The notes: generated from the sequence alone by a model not told the origin. DNA of 64,000 nt from Streptomyces sp. DH12 (GCF_020873895.1 NZ_JAHWGT010000006.1:185928-249927); one strand, 5' to 3'. Counted from the stretch's first letter, positions 53,442-62,095 are shown. Made by a program: numbers and translations.

Positions 53442-55610
53442 TTGAAGATCTCTTTCCTCATCCACACCGTCTACGGGATAGGCGGCACCATCCGCACCAC
53501 GCTCAACCTCGCGGAAGAGCTCGCGGACCGGCACGAGGTCGAGATCGTCTCCGTCTTCCGGCACCGCGACATCCCGCTCTTCACCGTCGACCCGCGCATC
53601 ACTCTCGTCCCCCTCGTCGACACCCGCCCCTCCTCGCCGACGAACGAGAAGGAGCACCCCGACCTGCTGGCGCCGTCCGCGTCCTTCCCCCGCAACGAAG
53701 CGCGGTACAAGGAGTACGGCCGGCTCACCGACGAGCGGGTCCGCGCCCACTACGCCCGCTCCGACGCCGACGTGGTGATCGGCACCCGGCCCGGCCTGGT
53801 CGCGTACGTCGCCCGGTACGCCCCGCGCGGCGCCGTGCTCATCGGCCAGGAGCACATGACGCACAACCACCACAAGCAGGCGCTGCGCGACGAGATGCGG
53901 CCGCACCTGGAGGCCCTCGACGCGTTCGTGACCGTCTCCGAGGGCGACGCCGCGGTGTGGCGGGAGCACATGAAGCTGCCCGACACGCAGGTCCTGTGCA
54001 TACCGAACAGCGTGCCCGAACCGATGGTCACGCCCTCCGACCAGTCGGGCAGCACGGTCGTCGCCGCGGGGCGCCTCTCCCGCGAGAAGCAGTACGAGGT
54101 GCTCGTCGAGGCGTTCGCCAAGGTCACCGCCGCGCACCCCGAGTGGACCCTGCGCATCTGCGGCTGGGGCACCGAGCGGGAGAAGCTGCAACGCCGCATC
54201 CAGGCGCTCGACCTGCACAACCACGTCTTCCTCATGGGACCGCGCTCGCCCATCGAGCCCGAGTGGGTCAAGGGCGCGATCGCCGTCTCCACCTCGCGGC
54301 ACGAGTCGTTCGGCATGACCCTCGTCGAGTCCATGCGCTGCGGCGTCCCGATGGTCAGCACGGACTGCGACTACGGCCCGCGCGAGATCATCCGCGACGG
54401 CGAGGACGGCCTGCTCGTACCGGTCGGCGACGCCGACGCGGTGGCCGCCGCGCTGCTGCGGCTCATCGACGACGAGCCGCTGCGCCGCCGCATGGGCGAG
54501 GCGGCCCTGCGCAACGCCCGCCGCTTCGACCCGTCGGCCATCGCCAAGCGGTACGAGGACCTCTTCACCGACCTCCGGGCGGCGGCCGGCGCCAGGGCGG
54601 AGGTCGGCACGGCCGGCGCCCCGGCCGGCGCCCCGGCCGGCGCCGCGCCCGGCGCCGCCACCACGCCGGACGCGCCCGCCACCACGCCCGCCACCGCCCC
54701 GGATGCGACCGCCTCGGATGCGACCACTCCGGACGCGACCGCCCCCGCCGGCTTCGCGCCCGTCGCCGACTGCGTGGCCCGGCCCGACGGCTCGCTCGCC
54801 TTCACCCTGCTCTCCCCGCCCGCCGCGGCCGCCCGGTACGAGGGCCTGCGCCTCGTCGCCGTCCTCCAGGGCCGCACGCCGGCGGAGCGCTCCTGGCCCT
54901 TCGCGCCCGACGGCACGCTCACGGTCCCCGCCGGCGAGGACCTCGCCGAGGGCGTCTGGGTGTGCCACACCGAACACCCGCAGACCGGCACCCGCACCCC
55001 CCTCACCGCCCGCGCCGTCGACCAGCGCGGAGCGCTCCGCGCCGCCGACCGGCTCGCCCCCGGCGCCCCGGTGCGCCACCTCGTGCCGTACCGCCGCGCC
55101 CCCCGCCACCTGCTGGAACTGCGCTCCTGGGCGCGGACCGCGCACGCCGAGGCCGGCGACATCGAGCTCACCGACGACCACGTCACCGTCACCGGGCGGC
55201 TCCTCGGCCCCGTCGACCAGGTCGCCGGGACACCGGAACTCGTCCTGCGCCGCTACGACAGCCACGAGGAGTTCACCGTCCCCGGCACCTGGCAGGACGG
55301 GAGGCGCTTCCGCGTGACCCTCCCGTGGGAAGAGCCGGCCGCACGCCGCCACCGCGACCAGGACACCTGGGCGCTGTGGCTGCGGTACGCGGACGGCGAG
55401 CCGCCGGTGAAGGTCGCCCGCCTGCTCGACGACGTCGTCGCCAAGGCCGACGTGTTCACGTACCGCCCCGTCCGCCGGCACAAGCAGCGTCCGCTGCTCC
55501 TGCTGCGCCGCGCCGCCCGCCGCGTACGCCGCCGCCCCCAGCTCATGAACGAGCTCACCCTCCGCTACGACGGTCACAACGCCCTGTACATCAAGGTCAC
55601 CGACGCGTGA
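53442..55610 (+). CDS. Family 4 glycosyltransferase with C-terminal beta-rich extension
   Basis: A 722-aa protein. The GT-B enzyme covers residues 1-385: LKISFLIHTVYGIGGTIRTTLNLAEEL, VIGTRPGLVAYVA, VAAGRLSREKQYEVLVEAF, and EX7E (Glu-SFGMTLV-Glu) with GLLVPVGDADAVA. A repetitive linker (AGAPAGAPAGAAPG, then DATASDATTPDATAP) leads to a 270-residue C-terminal region with beta-strand-like sequence (ELVLRRYDSHEEFTVPGTW), which I do not recognise but which recalls the accessory domains of wall teichoic acid glycosyltransferases. TTG 53442 is where GT homology begins. It stands before the CDP-ribitol and polymerase genes, suggesting it glycosylates that polymer. Confidence 0.87.
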   Translation: MKISFLIHTVYGIGGTIRTTLNLAEELADRHEVEIVSVFRHRDIPLFTVDPRITLVPLVDTRPSSPTNEKEHPDLLAPSASFPRNEARYKEYGRLTDERVRAHYARSDADVVIGTRPGLVAYVARYAPRGAVLIGQEHMTHNHHKQALRDEMRPHLEALDAFVTVSEGDAAVWREHMKLPDTQVLCIPNSVPEPMVTPSDQSGSTVVAAGRLSREKQYEVLVEAFAKVTAAHPEWTLRICGWGTEREKLQRRIQALDLHNHVFLMGPRSPIEPEWVKGAIAVSTSRHESFGMTLVESMRCGVPMVSTDCDYGPREIIRDGEDGLLVPVGDADAVAAALLRLIDDEPLRRRMGEAALRNARRFDPSAIAKRYEDLFTDLRAAAGARAEVGTAGAPAGAPAGAAPGAATTPDAPATTPATAPDATASDATTPDATAPAGFAPVADCVARPDGSLAFTLLSPPAAAARYEGLRLVAVLQGRTPAERSWPFAPDGTLTVPAGEDLAEGVWVCHTEHPQTGTRTPLTARAVDQRGALRAADRLAPGAPVRHLVPYRRAPRHLLELRSWARTAHAEAGDIELTDDHVTVTGRLLGPVDQVAGTPELVLRRYDSHEEFTVPGTWQDGRRFRVTLPWEEPAARRHRDQDTWALWLRYADGEPPVKVARLLDDVVAKADVFTYRPVRRHKQRPLLLLRRAARRVRRRPQLMNELTLRYDGHNALYIKVTDA

Positions 55611-55909
55611 CCACCACCGGGAGGGGGGCGGCACCCCACCGCAGCGCACGGCACCCGGACCGCGCCCCTCAGCGGTGTGACGGCCCCACACACCGTGATC
55701 GCGAAGGGCCCACACGCCGTCCCGAACCGCCGGATCATGTGCGGTCGGTCACCACCCGCGCGGTTTCGCACCGCGCCAACACGGCTGGCCACACGGTGAA
55801 CAACCGGTTGCCGGCAGGGGTCGAGCCCGCCCGTCCCGCCTTGCGAGACGGTCACGGAGGGTGCGACCATCAGCCCGTTCCCCGAGCCATAGCAAGGTAG
55901 GTCGTCCCT
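55611..55909. other. Intergenic region, no gene seen
   Basis: A 299-bp spacer, lower in GC around 55690-55820. It probably contains the promoter of the CDP-ribitol gene, but no convincing -35/-10 pair or operator is visible. Confidence 0.45.
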
Positions 55910-57421
55910 GTGTCTGCGCCTCCGTCCGCGCCTCGTGAAGCCAAGACCCGCACCACCGCCGTCGTCCTCGCCGGGGGCACGGGCCAGCGGGTGGGCCTCG
56001 CCATCCCGAAGCAGCTGCTGAAGATCGCGGGCAAGGCCGTCATCGAGCACACCCTGTCGATCTTCGAGCAGGCGGACAGCGTCGACGACGTCATCGTGCT
56101 GATGGCACCGGGCTTCGTCCCCGACGTCGAGAAGATCGTCGCCAAGGCCGGCCTGACCAAGGTCACCCGGATCATCGAGGGCGGCGCCACCCGCAACGAG
56201 ACCACCGAGCGGGCCATCGACGCCCTCGGCGAGGGCCTCGGCGACGGCGAGGACCTGAACGTCCTCTTCCACGACGCCGTCCGCCCCCTGCTGTCACAGC
56301 GGGTGATCGAGGACTGCGTCGCCGCCCTCGACCGCTACCAGGCCGTGGACGTCGCCATCCCCTCCGCCGACACGATCATCGTGACGCGCACGCACGGCGA
56401 GGACGGCGAGTTCATCACCGACGTCCCGGACCGCTCACGGCTGCGCCGCGGCCAGACCCCGCAGGCGTTCAAGCTCTCCACCATCCGCCGCGCCTACGAG
56501 ATCGCGGCCGGCGACCCCAACTTCCAGGCCACCGACGACTGCTCCGTCGTCCTGCGCTACCTCCCCGACGTGCCGATCCACGTCGTCCCCGGCGACGAGT
56601 ACAACATGAAGGTGACGCAGCCCGTCGACGTCTTCATCGCCGACAAGCTGTTCCAGCTCGCCTCCACCGCCGCCCCCGCCCAGGCCGACGAGGACGCCTA
56701 CCGCGCGCTGCTCTCCGGCCGGACGCTCGTCGTCTTCGGCGGCTCGTACGGCATCGGCGCCGACATCGCCGCGCTCGCCGAACGGTACGGCGCCCGCGTC
56801 TACGCCCTCGGCCGCTCCACCACCGGCACGCACGTCGAGAACCCGCAGCACGTCGAGGACGCGCTGGCCACCGCGTACCGCGAGACCGGCCGCGTCGACT
56901 ACGTCATCAACACGGCGGGCGTCCTGCGCATCGGCAAGCTCGCGGAAACCGACAACGACACCATTCAGGAAGCACTGAACGTCAATTACCTGGCACCCGT
57001 CCAGATTGCCCGTGCCTCCTACAAGTACCTCGTGGAGACAAGGGGACAGCTCCTCCTCTACACCTCCTCCAGCTACACCCGCGGACGCGCCGAGTACAGC
57101 CTCTATTCGTCCACCAAGGCCGCCATGGTGAATCTCACGCAGGCCCTCGCCGACGAATGGGCCGCCGACGGAATCCGCGTCAATTGCGTCAATCCCGAAC
57201 GCACCGCCACGCCCATGCGCACCCGGGCGTTCGGCCAGGAGCCCGCCGGATCCCTGCTCTCCTCCGAGGCCGTCGCCCGCACCTCCCTCGACGTCCTCCT
57301 CTCCGAACTCACCGGCCACGTCATCGACGTGCGCCAACAGGACCCCACCCGCGCCGCCGGCGAGGCGTCCGGCTTCGAGCAGGCACTCGCCGCCGTCCTG
57401 GACCGCCAGGAAGATGTGTAA
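55910..57421 (+). CDS. Bifunctional CDP-ribitol pyrophosphorylase / ribulose-5-phosphate reductase (Bcs1-like)
   Basis: A 503-aa fusion. Residues about 15-250 are an IspD/TarI cytidylyltransferase (VVLAGGTGQRVGLAIPKQLLKIAGKAVIEHTL, HDAVRPLLSQRVIEDC, TPQAFKLSTIRRAYE, TDDCSVV). Residues about 270-495 are a short-chain dehydrogenase with GGSYGIG (277-283), NTAGVL, and catalytic Tyr399-x3-Lys403. The same order occurs in Haemophilus influenzae Bcs1/Acs1, which reduces ribulose-5-phosphate to ribitol-5-phosphate and activates it with CTP. IspD function is unlikely because of the fusion and the downstream polymerase. GTG start after AAGGTAGG. Confidence 0.88.
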   Translation: MSAPPSAPREAKTRTTAVVLAGGTGQRVGLAIPKQLLKIAGKAVIEHTLSIFEQADSVDDVIVLMAPGFVPDVEKIVAKAGLTKVTRIIEGGATRNETTERAIDALGEGLGDGEDLNVLFHDAVRPLLSQRVIEDCVAALDRYQAVDVAIPSADTIIVTRTHGEDGEFITDVPDRSRLRRGQTPQAFKLSTIRRAYEIAAGDPNFQATDDCSVVLRYLPDVPIHVVPGDEYNMKVTQPVDVFIADKLFQLASTAAPAQADEDAYRALLSGRTLVVFGGSYGIGADIAALAERYGARVYALGRSTTGTHVENPQHVEDALATAYRETGRVDYVINTAGVLRIGKLAETDNDTIQEALNVNYLAPVQIARASYKYLVETRGQLLLYTSSSYTRGRAEYSLYSSTKAAMVNLTQALADEWAADGIRVNCVNPERTATPMRTRAFGQEPAGSLLSSEAVARTSLDVLLSELTGHVIDVRQQDPTRAAGEASGFEQALAAVLDRQEDV

Positions 57422-57442
57422 TACTCGCAGGATGTGAATTCC

Positions 57443-57485
57443 CGGGCCCCTGCATCACCGCGAGAATCGCGAATGCAGGGGCCCG
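57443..57485 (+). terminator. Cruciform-type hairpin after the CDP-ribitol gene
   Basis: Outer arms 57443-57455 and 57473-57485 are exact 13-bp complements. An inner 5-bp stem (57459-57463 with 57467-57471) is closed by GAA. Confidence 0.75.
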
Positions 57486-57516
57486 CGCAGTGAAGTACCG
57501 GCGCAGTGAAGTACCG
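57485..57516 (+). repeat. Perfect 16-bp tandem direct repeat
   Basis: GCGCAGTGAAGTACCG occurs twice head-to-tail at 57485-57500 and 57501-57516, 58 bp before the polymerase start at 57575 and directly abutting the upstream hairpin. Confidence 0.9.
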
Positions 57517-57574
57517 CCTTCACGGAACCAAGCCTTGTGAAACAACCGGCATCCCCGTCTGGAGCAGGTTCTAC

Positions 57575-59815
57575 GTGATTTCGACCGTCATTCGACTGGC
57601 CCGGGTGGGCAGCGGGTCGGAGCTGGCCGCGGCAGTCCTCATGGGACTGGGCTACCCGGCCGTCATGCTCGCCGCGCTGATCCCGAACATCTGGCTCTTC
57701 GCGGCAGCCGGCGCCGTCACCTACGCCGCCGACTGGTACCTGCACCAGAAGAACAGCTACCTGGTCAACCGCCTCAACAGCGTCCGCGCCGGGCTGCCCA
57801 TCCGCTTCCTGCTGCGCCAGCTGCTGCTCATCCTGCTCCTCGCCCGCGAGAACCTCGCCGAGCAGCCGGTGTTCTACGCGACGGTCGCCTGCTTCCTGCT
57901 CTTCTACGGCCTCCAGGCCCCGCACGGCGCGCTCGCCACCCTCATCAAGCTCCGCCGCACCATGCCGGTCGTCACCCGCAACGTCGACCTGCACGGCGTA
58001 CGCATCCCCGACGCCCCGCCGAGCACGCTGCTGCACCGCTCCGGCGAGAAGATGCTCCACCTCGACCTCCCCGCCGTCATCGGCGTCGTCGCCGCCGTCG
58101 CCACCGGCCGCACCACGCCCGCCTACGCGGGCGTCGCCGCCACCCTCGGCCTGGGCGTCCTGTACATCCTGCTCCTCGCCCCGTACCTGCGCCGCAAGCG
58201 CCGCGTCCCCGGCACGGGCACCGTCCTCAAGGCCGTCGACACCTGGCTGCGCGAATACCAGCCCACCGTCGCCCTGTACTTCTCCGGCTCCGACGACTCC
58301 GCCTACCAGGTCAACATGTGGCTGGAGACCATGGAGCAGGTCGACGGCCGGCCGATCGTCATCATGCGCGAGCCGAGCCTCGTCCCCAAGCTCGGCGACA
58401 CCTGGGTGCCCATCCTGTGCATCCCCGGCGGACAGCACGTCATGGCCCGCGACTGGTCCACCGTGCGCGTCACCCTCTACCCGGCCAACGTCGGCAAGAA
58501 CATCCACATGCTGCGCGTACCGACCTCCAAGCACGTCTTCATCGGCCACGGCGACAGCGACAAGCTCGCCAGCGTCAACCCCTTCTCCAAGGTGTACGAC
58601 GAGGTGTGGACCGCCGGCCGCGCCGGCCGCGACCGCTACGCCCTCGCCGACGTCGGCGTCCGCGACGAGGACATCGTCGAGGTCGGCCGCCCCCAGCTCG
58701 CCCCCATCCGCCGCTGGACGGGCACCCCCGCCAACCCGGTGCCCACCATCCTGTACGCCCCCACCTGGGAGGGCTGGGACGGCAACCCCGGCAACACCTC
58801 CCTCCTCCGCGCCGGCGAGAACATCGTCCGACGGCTCCTCGACGCCGACCGGCCCGTCCGCCTCATCTACAAGCCCCACCCCTTCACCGGCCTCGTCGAC
58901 AAGAAGGCCAAGGCCGTCGACGAACGCATCCGCAAGCTCGTCACCGACGCCGCGGCCGAGCGCGCCACCGACCCGCGCTGGGCCGCCGAGGCCGCAGCCG
59001 CACAGGCCGGACAGGCCGCCGCGCGCGCCGAACTCCTCCGCGTCGAGGCCCGCCTCACCGCCCTCGCCCGCCCCGGCCGCAAGGGCAGCGACACCGCCGA
59101 GACCTCCCGCGTCTCCCTCGCCGACCCGCACCGCCTCGCCGAGGTCAAGCGCCTGCGCGCCGAGTGGAACGACGCCTACTGGCGCTCGGCCGGCTGGTGG
59201 GAGCACCGCGTCGTCACGGGCGCCGAACCGCGCCTCTACGACTGCTTCAACGAGGCCGACGCCATGGTCTCCGACATCTCCAGTGTCGTCTCCGACTTCA
59301 TCGCCAGCGGCAAGCCGTACGCCGTGACCGACTCGGCGGAGCTCGGCGCGGACGAGTTCCGCCGCCAGAACACCGCCGTGCGCGCCGCGGTCATCCTCTC
59401 CAACAGCGCCGCCGAACTCGACGAGCTCCTCGCCGCCGTCGCCGAACCCGCCGCCGACCGGACGGCACGCGAACGGCGCGAGCTGAAGCAGTACCTGCTC
59501 GGCCCCGACGAGCCCACCTCCATGGAGCAGTTCAACACCGCGGTGCGCACGCTCACCGCCAAGGCCGAGGCCCGCAACGCCGGCGTCGCCCAGCGGCTCG
59601 CCGGACAGCGCATCGGCGAGGTCGACCGCGAGGACGACGCCCCTCCGCTCGGCGCCCCCGCCGACACCGCGAACGACCCGACCGACCCCGCCGACCGACC
59701 CGCGGACGACGGCACGACCGACGCGCTCGGCGGCGGCGCGCTGGGCGCCGGCGGGCTGGGCGGCCTCGTCGAGGACGACGAGGAGGACGCCGCGGAGACC
59801 ACCGCGGTCGGCTGA
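57575..59815 (+). CDS. CDP-polyol glycerophosphotransferase-like wall polymerase (TagF/TarL family)
   Basis: A 746-aa protein. Four to five N-terminal helices (ELAAAVLMGLGYPAVMLAALI and others up to about residue 215) anchor it. The catalytic domain follows with FIGHGDSDKLASVNPFSKVYDEVWTAG (the conserved GHG-SDK block of TagF), LYAPTWEGWDGNPGNTSLL, KPHPFTG (catalytic-type HP) and DAMVSDISSVVSDFI (SDxSSxxxD). It transfers polyol-phosphate units from CDP-polyol; with the Bcs1-like gene upstream, ribitol-phosphate is likely. SCO2592 (PdtA) of S. coelicolor is the homologue I recall. GTG 57575 follows GGAGCAGG at 57561-57568, preferred over GTG 57506. Confidence 0.88.
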   Translation: MISTVIRLARVGSGSELAAAVLMGLGYPAVMLAALIPNIWLFAAAGAVTYAADWYLHQKNSYLVNRLNSVRAGLPIRFLLRQLLLILLLARENLAEQPVFYATVACFLLFYGLQAPHGALATLIKLRRTMPVVTRNVDLHGVRIPDAPPSTLLHRSGEKMLHLDLPAVIGVVAAVATGRTTPAYAGVAATLGLGVLYILLLAPYLRRKRRVPGTGTVLKAVDTWLREYQPTVALYFSGSDDSAYQVNMWLETMEQVDGRPIVIMREPSLVPKLGDTWVPILCIPGGQHVMARDWSTVRVTLYPANVGKNIHMLRVPTSKHVFIGHGDSDKLASVNPFSKVYDEVWTAGRAGRDRYALADVGVRDEDIVEVGRPQLAPIRRWTGTPANPVPTILYAPTWEGWDGNPGNTSLLRAGENIVRRLLDADRPVRLIYKPHPFTGLVDKKAKAVDERIRKLVTDAAAERATDPRWAAEAAAAQAGQAAARAELLRVEARLTALARPGRKGSDTAETSRVSLADPHRLAEVKRLRAEWNDAYWRSAGWWEHRVVTGAEPRLYDCFNEADAMVSDISSVVSDFIASGKPYAVTDSAELGADEFRRQNTAVRAAVILSNSAAELDELLAAVAEPAADRTARERRELKQYLLGPDEPTSMEQFNTAVRTLTAKAEARNAGVAQRLAGQRIGEVDREDDAPPLGAPADTANDPTDPADRPADDGTTDALGGGALGAGGLGGLVEDDEEDAAETTAVG

Positions 59816-60011
59816 GCACCACCCACCCGCGCGCCGACGGTACATCGGGCTGCGGGTACTTCGGGCCGCCGGCACACCAGGCCATCCGCGCACCGGAGCC
59901 GCCGGCATGTCGGGAACGACGCCCGCACCCCGCGGAAGCGCAACCCCCGGGACGTGTCCACGGACCTGTCCACCCGATGGAACGAACGCGCGGCGACCAC
60001 CCCGACTGGCA

Positions 60012-60017
60012 TAGATT
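60012..60017 (+). promoter_or_regulatory. -10-like hexamer TAGATT, probable leaderless proB start
   Basis: TAGATT is followed by 6 nt and the proB GTG at 60024. No Shine-Dalgarno sequence. Confidence 0.5.
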
Positions 60018-60023
60018 CGCCCC

Positions 60024-61160
60024 GTGACAGTGGCAAGGCAGTTCGTGACGGAAGCCCGCAGGATCGTCGTCAAGGTCGGCTCCTCCTCCCTGACCACCGC
60101 CTCCGGCGGCCTCGACGCCGACCGGGTCGACGCCCTCGTCGACGTACTCGCCAAGGTCCGCGGCGACACCCGCCGCGAGATCGTCCTCGTGTCGTCCGGC
60201 GCCATCGCCGCCGGCCTCGCACCCCTCGGACTCGACCGCCGCCCCAAGGACCTCGCCCGGCAGCAGGCCGCCGCCAGCGTCGGCCAGGGCCTCCTCGTCG
60301 CCCGCTACACCGCGTCCTTCGCCCGCTACGGCGTCCGCGTCGGACAGATCCTCCTCACCAGCGACGACATGAGCCGCCGCGCCCACTACCGCAACGCCTA
60401 CCGGACACTCGACCAGCTCCTCGCCATGGGCGCCCTCCCCGTCGTCAACGAGAACGACACCGTCGCCACCGACGAGATCAGGTTCGGCGACAACGACCGG
60501 CTCGCCGCCCTCGTCGCCCACCTCGTCCGCGCCGACCTGCTGGTCCTCCTCTCCGACGTGGACGGCCTCTACGACGGCGACCCGAGCCGTCCCGGAACCA
60601 CCCGCGTCGCCGAGGTGCGCGGCCCCGCAGACCTCACCGGCATCGAGATCGGATCCGCGGGGAAGGCCGGCGTCGGCACCGGCGGCATGGTCACCAAGGT
60701 GGAAGCCGCCCGCATCGCCGCCGCCGCCGGCATCCCCGTCGTCCTCACCTCGGCCAGCCGCGCCGCCGACGCCCTCGCCGGACGCGACACCGGGACGTAC
60801 TTCCACCGCACCGGCCGGCGCTCCGCCGGGCGCCTGCTGTGGCTGGCGCACGCCTCCGCACCCCAAGGCGCCCTCACCCTCGACGAAGGCGCCGTCCACG
60901 CCGTCGTGCAGGGCCGCAAGTCCCTGCTCCCGGCCGGCATCGCCGCCGTCGAGGGCGACTTCGCCGCCGGCGACCCCGTCGAACTGCGCGACGGCGAGGG
61001 CCGGCCGGTCGCCCGCGGCCTCGTCAACTTCGACGCCAAGGAGGTCCCCCAGCTCCTCGGCCGCTCCACCAAGGAACTGGCGAAGGAACTCGGACCGGCG
61101 TACGAGCGGGAGGTCGTACACAGGGACGATCTCGTCGTCCTGCACCCCTGGAACGGCTGA
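60024..61160 (+). CDS. proB: Glutamate 5-kinase
   Basis: A 378-aa enzyme with an amino-acid kinase domain (RIVVKVGSSSLTT, VLVSSGAIAAGL, VVNENDTVATDEIRFGDND, LVLLSDVDGLYDGDPS, GTGGMVTKVEAA) and a C-terminal PUA domain from about residue 285. It phosphorylates glutamate, the first step of proline synthesis, and is usually inhibited by proline. proA is 940 bp downstream with one unknown gene between. Confidence 0.98.
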   Translation: MTVARQFVTEARRIVVKVGSSSLTTASGGLDADRVDALVDVLAKVRGDTRREIVLVSSGAIAAGLAPLGLDRRPKDLARQQAAASVGQGLLVARYTASFARYGVRVGQILLTSDDMSRRAHYRNAYRTLDQLLAMGALPVVNENDTVATDEIRFGDNDRLAALVAHLVRADLLVLLSDVDGLYDGDPSRPGTTRVAEVRGPADLTGIEIGSAGKAGVGTGGMVTKVEAARIAAAAGIPVVLTSASRAADALAGRDTGTYFHRTGRRSAGRLLWLAHASAPQGALTLDEGAVHAVVQGRKSLLPAGIAAVEGDFAAGDPVELRDGEGRPVARGLVNFDAKEVPQLLGRSTKELAKELGPAYEREVVHRDDLVVLHPWNG

Positions 61161-61282
61161 AAGTCGGGTCAACCTCCGGAGAGCTTCCCCAAAACCACCC
61201 CACGTGCGGCCCGGGGCTGGTCAACTTTGTCCGGGGGGTAAGTGGGGTGACAGCACGACAACGCATCAACAGGAGGCCGCCG

Positions 61283-61804
61283 GTGAGACGAGCGCGCCCA
61301 GGGGCGCTGCCCCGCGGGACGACCGAACGCGCCTTGACCAGTGTCGAGGCCGGGGCCGATTTCGACGACTCGGTCCTCCGGCCCGGAACCGGCACGACCA
61401 CCGACGCCGGAACCGGCACCGGCACCGGCACGGGAGCCGCCGACGGCACCCCCGACCGGCCGGTGTCCAAGCTGTGGCACATCACCCTCACCGTGTCCGG
61501 CCGGGAAGCCCCGCTGAACGAGGTCCGCCGGGCGCTGGAACAGCTCGCCCACGACCACCCCTTCCTGCTGACCAGCAGATACGCCACCGACCACGCCGAG
61601 ATCCGGTACTGGGAGGAGGCCCGCGACCTGCACGACGCGGCAGCCGTCGCCCTGCGCCTGTGGGGTGAGCACCGGCAGAGCGCCAAGCTGCCGCCGTGGG
61701 AGATCGTCGGCCTGGAGGTCATCGACCGCGAGACCTACCACCAGCGCGTCGCCGAGGGGTACGGACCGCCACCCGCGGCCCCCGTCGGCGTCCACCCGTA
61801 CTGA
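61283..61804 (+). CDS. Conserved hypothetical protein between proB and proA
   Basis: A 173-aa protein. GTG 61283 lies 6 nt after a consensus AGGAGG (61271-61276), which decides the start over GTG 61247. Residues 1-60 are low-complexity, including a TGTGTGTG-type Gly/Thr run. Residues about 65-160 form a compact domain: KLWHITLTVSGREAPLNEVRRALEQLAHDHPFLLTSRYATDHAEIRYWEEARDLHDAAAVALRLWGEH, ending in PPWEIVGLEVIDRETYHQR. The fold looks ferredoxin-like or ACT-like (alternating strands and helices), so a small regulatory domain is possible, but I recognise no family. Confidence 0.78.
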   Translation: MRRARPGALPRGTTERALTSVEAGADFDDSVLRPGTGTTTDAGTGTGTGTGAADGTPDRPVSKLWHITLTVSGREAPLNEVRRALEQLAHDHPFLLTSRYATDHAEIRYWEEARDLHDAAAVALRLWGEHRQSAKLPPWEIVGLEVIDRETYHQRVAEGYGPPPAAPVGVHPY

Positions 61805-61807
61805 ACC

Positions 61808-61859
61808 GGCGCCCGGACGCGGGCCCCCGGGCGCGGCCCCGGACCCGCGCCCGGGCGCC
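61808..61859 (+). terminator. Terminator after the hypothetical gene
   Basis: Arms 61808-61823 and 61844-61859 pair at 15 of 16 positions with a 20-nt GC loop, starting 4 nt after the stop codon. Confidence 0.75.
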
Positions 61860-62089
61860 GCGGCCGGACCGCCGCCGGGGCGCGTCGGGGGCGCGTCCGG
61901 GCCCCACACGGCGCTCGCTTTCAGCCACGGTCGCGGCCCGGCGCCCGCGGCCCGGCACCGCACCCCACCCGGCACACCGGCCGAACACATCCGCACCGCC
62001 CGTACCCGACGGTCACCGCGGGTGTCCCGCACGTGTCTCGTACGGCGGGACGCAGCCGGACATATGCGGGGTGTCCGCGCGGCGCGCAT

Positions 62090-62095
62090 TACCCT
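62090..62095 (+). promoter_or_regulatory. -10-like hexamer TACCCT, probable leaderless proA start
   Basis: TACCCT is followed by 6 nt and the proA ATG at 62102. No Shine-Dalgarno sequence. Confidence 0.5.

Noticed and set aside
53431-53445. Four-codon ORF (Met-Gly-Gln-Arg-stop) whose TGA overlaps the TTG start of the 722-aa GT4
   Set aside because: Could be a coupling leader peptide, but such short frames are common by chance and it has no ribosome-binding site or conservation evidence.
55910-56660. IspD (methylerythritol phosphate cytidylyltransferase) as the sole function of the N-terminal domain
   Set aside because: The fused SDR domain and the adjacent TagF-like polymerase fit CDP-ribitol synthesis better; no IspF or other MEP-pathway gene is adjacent.
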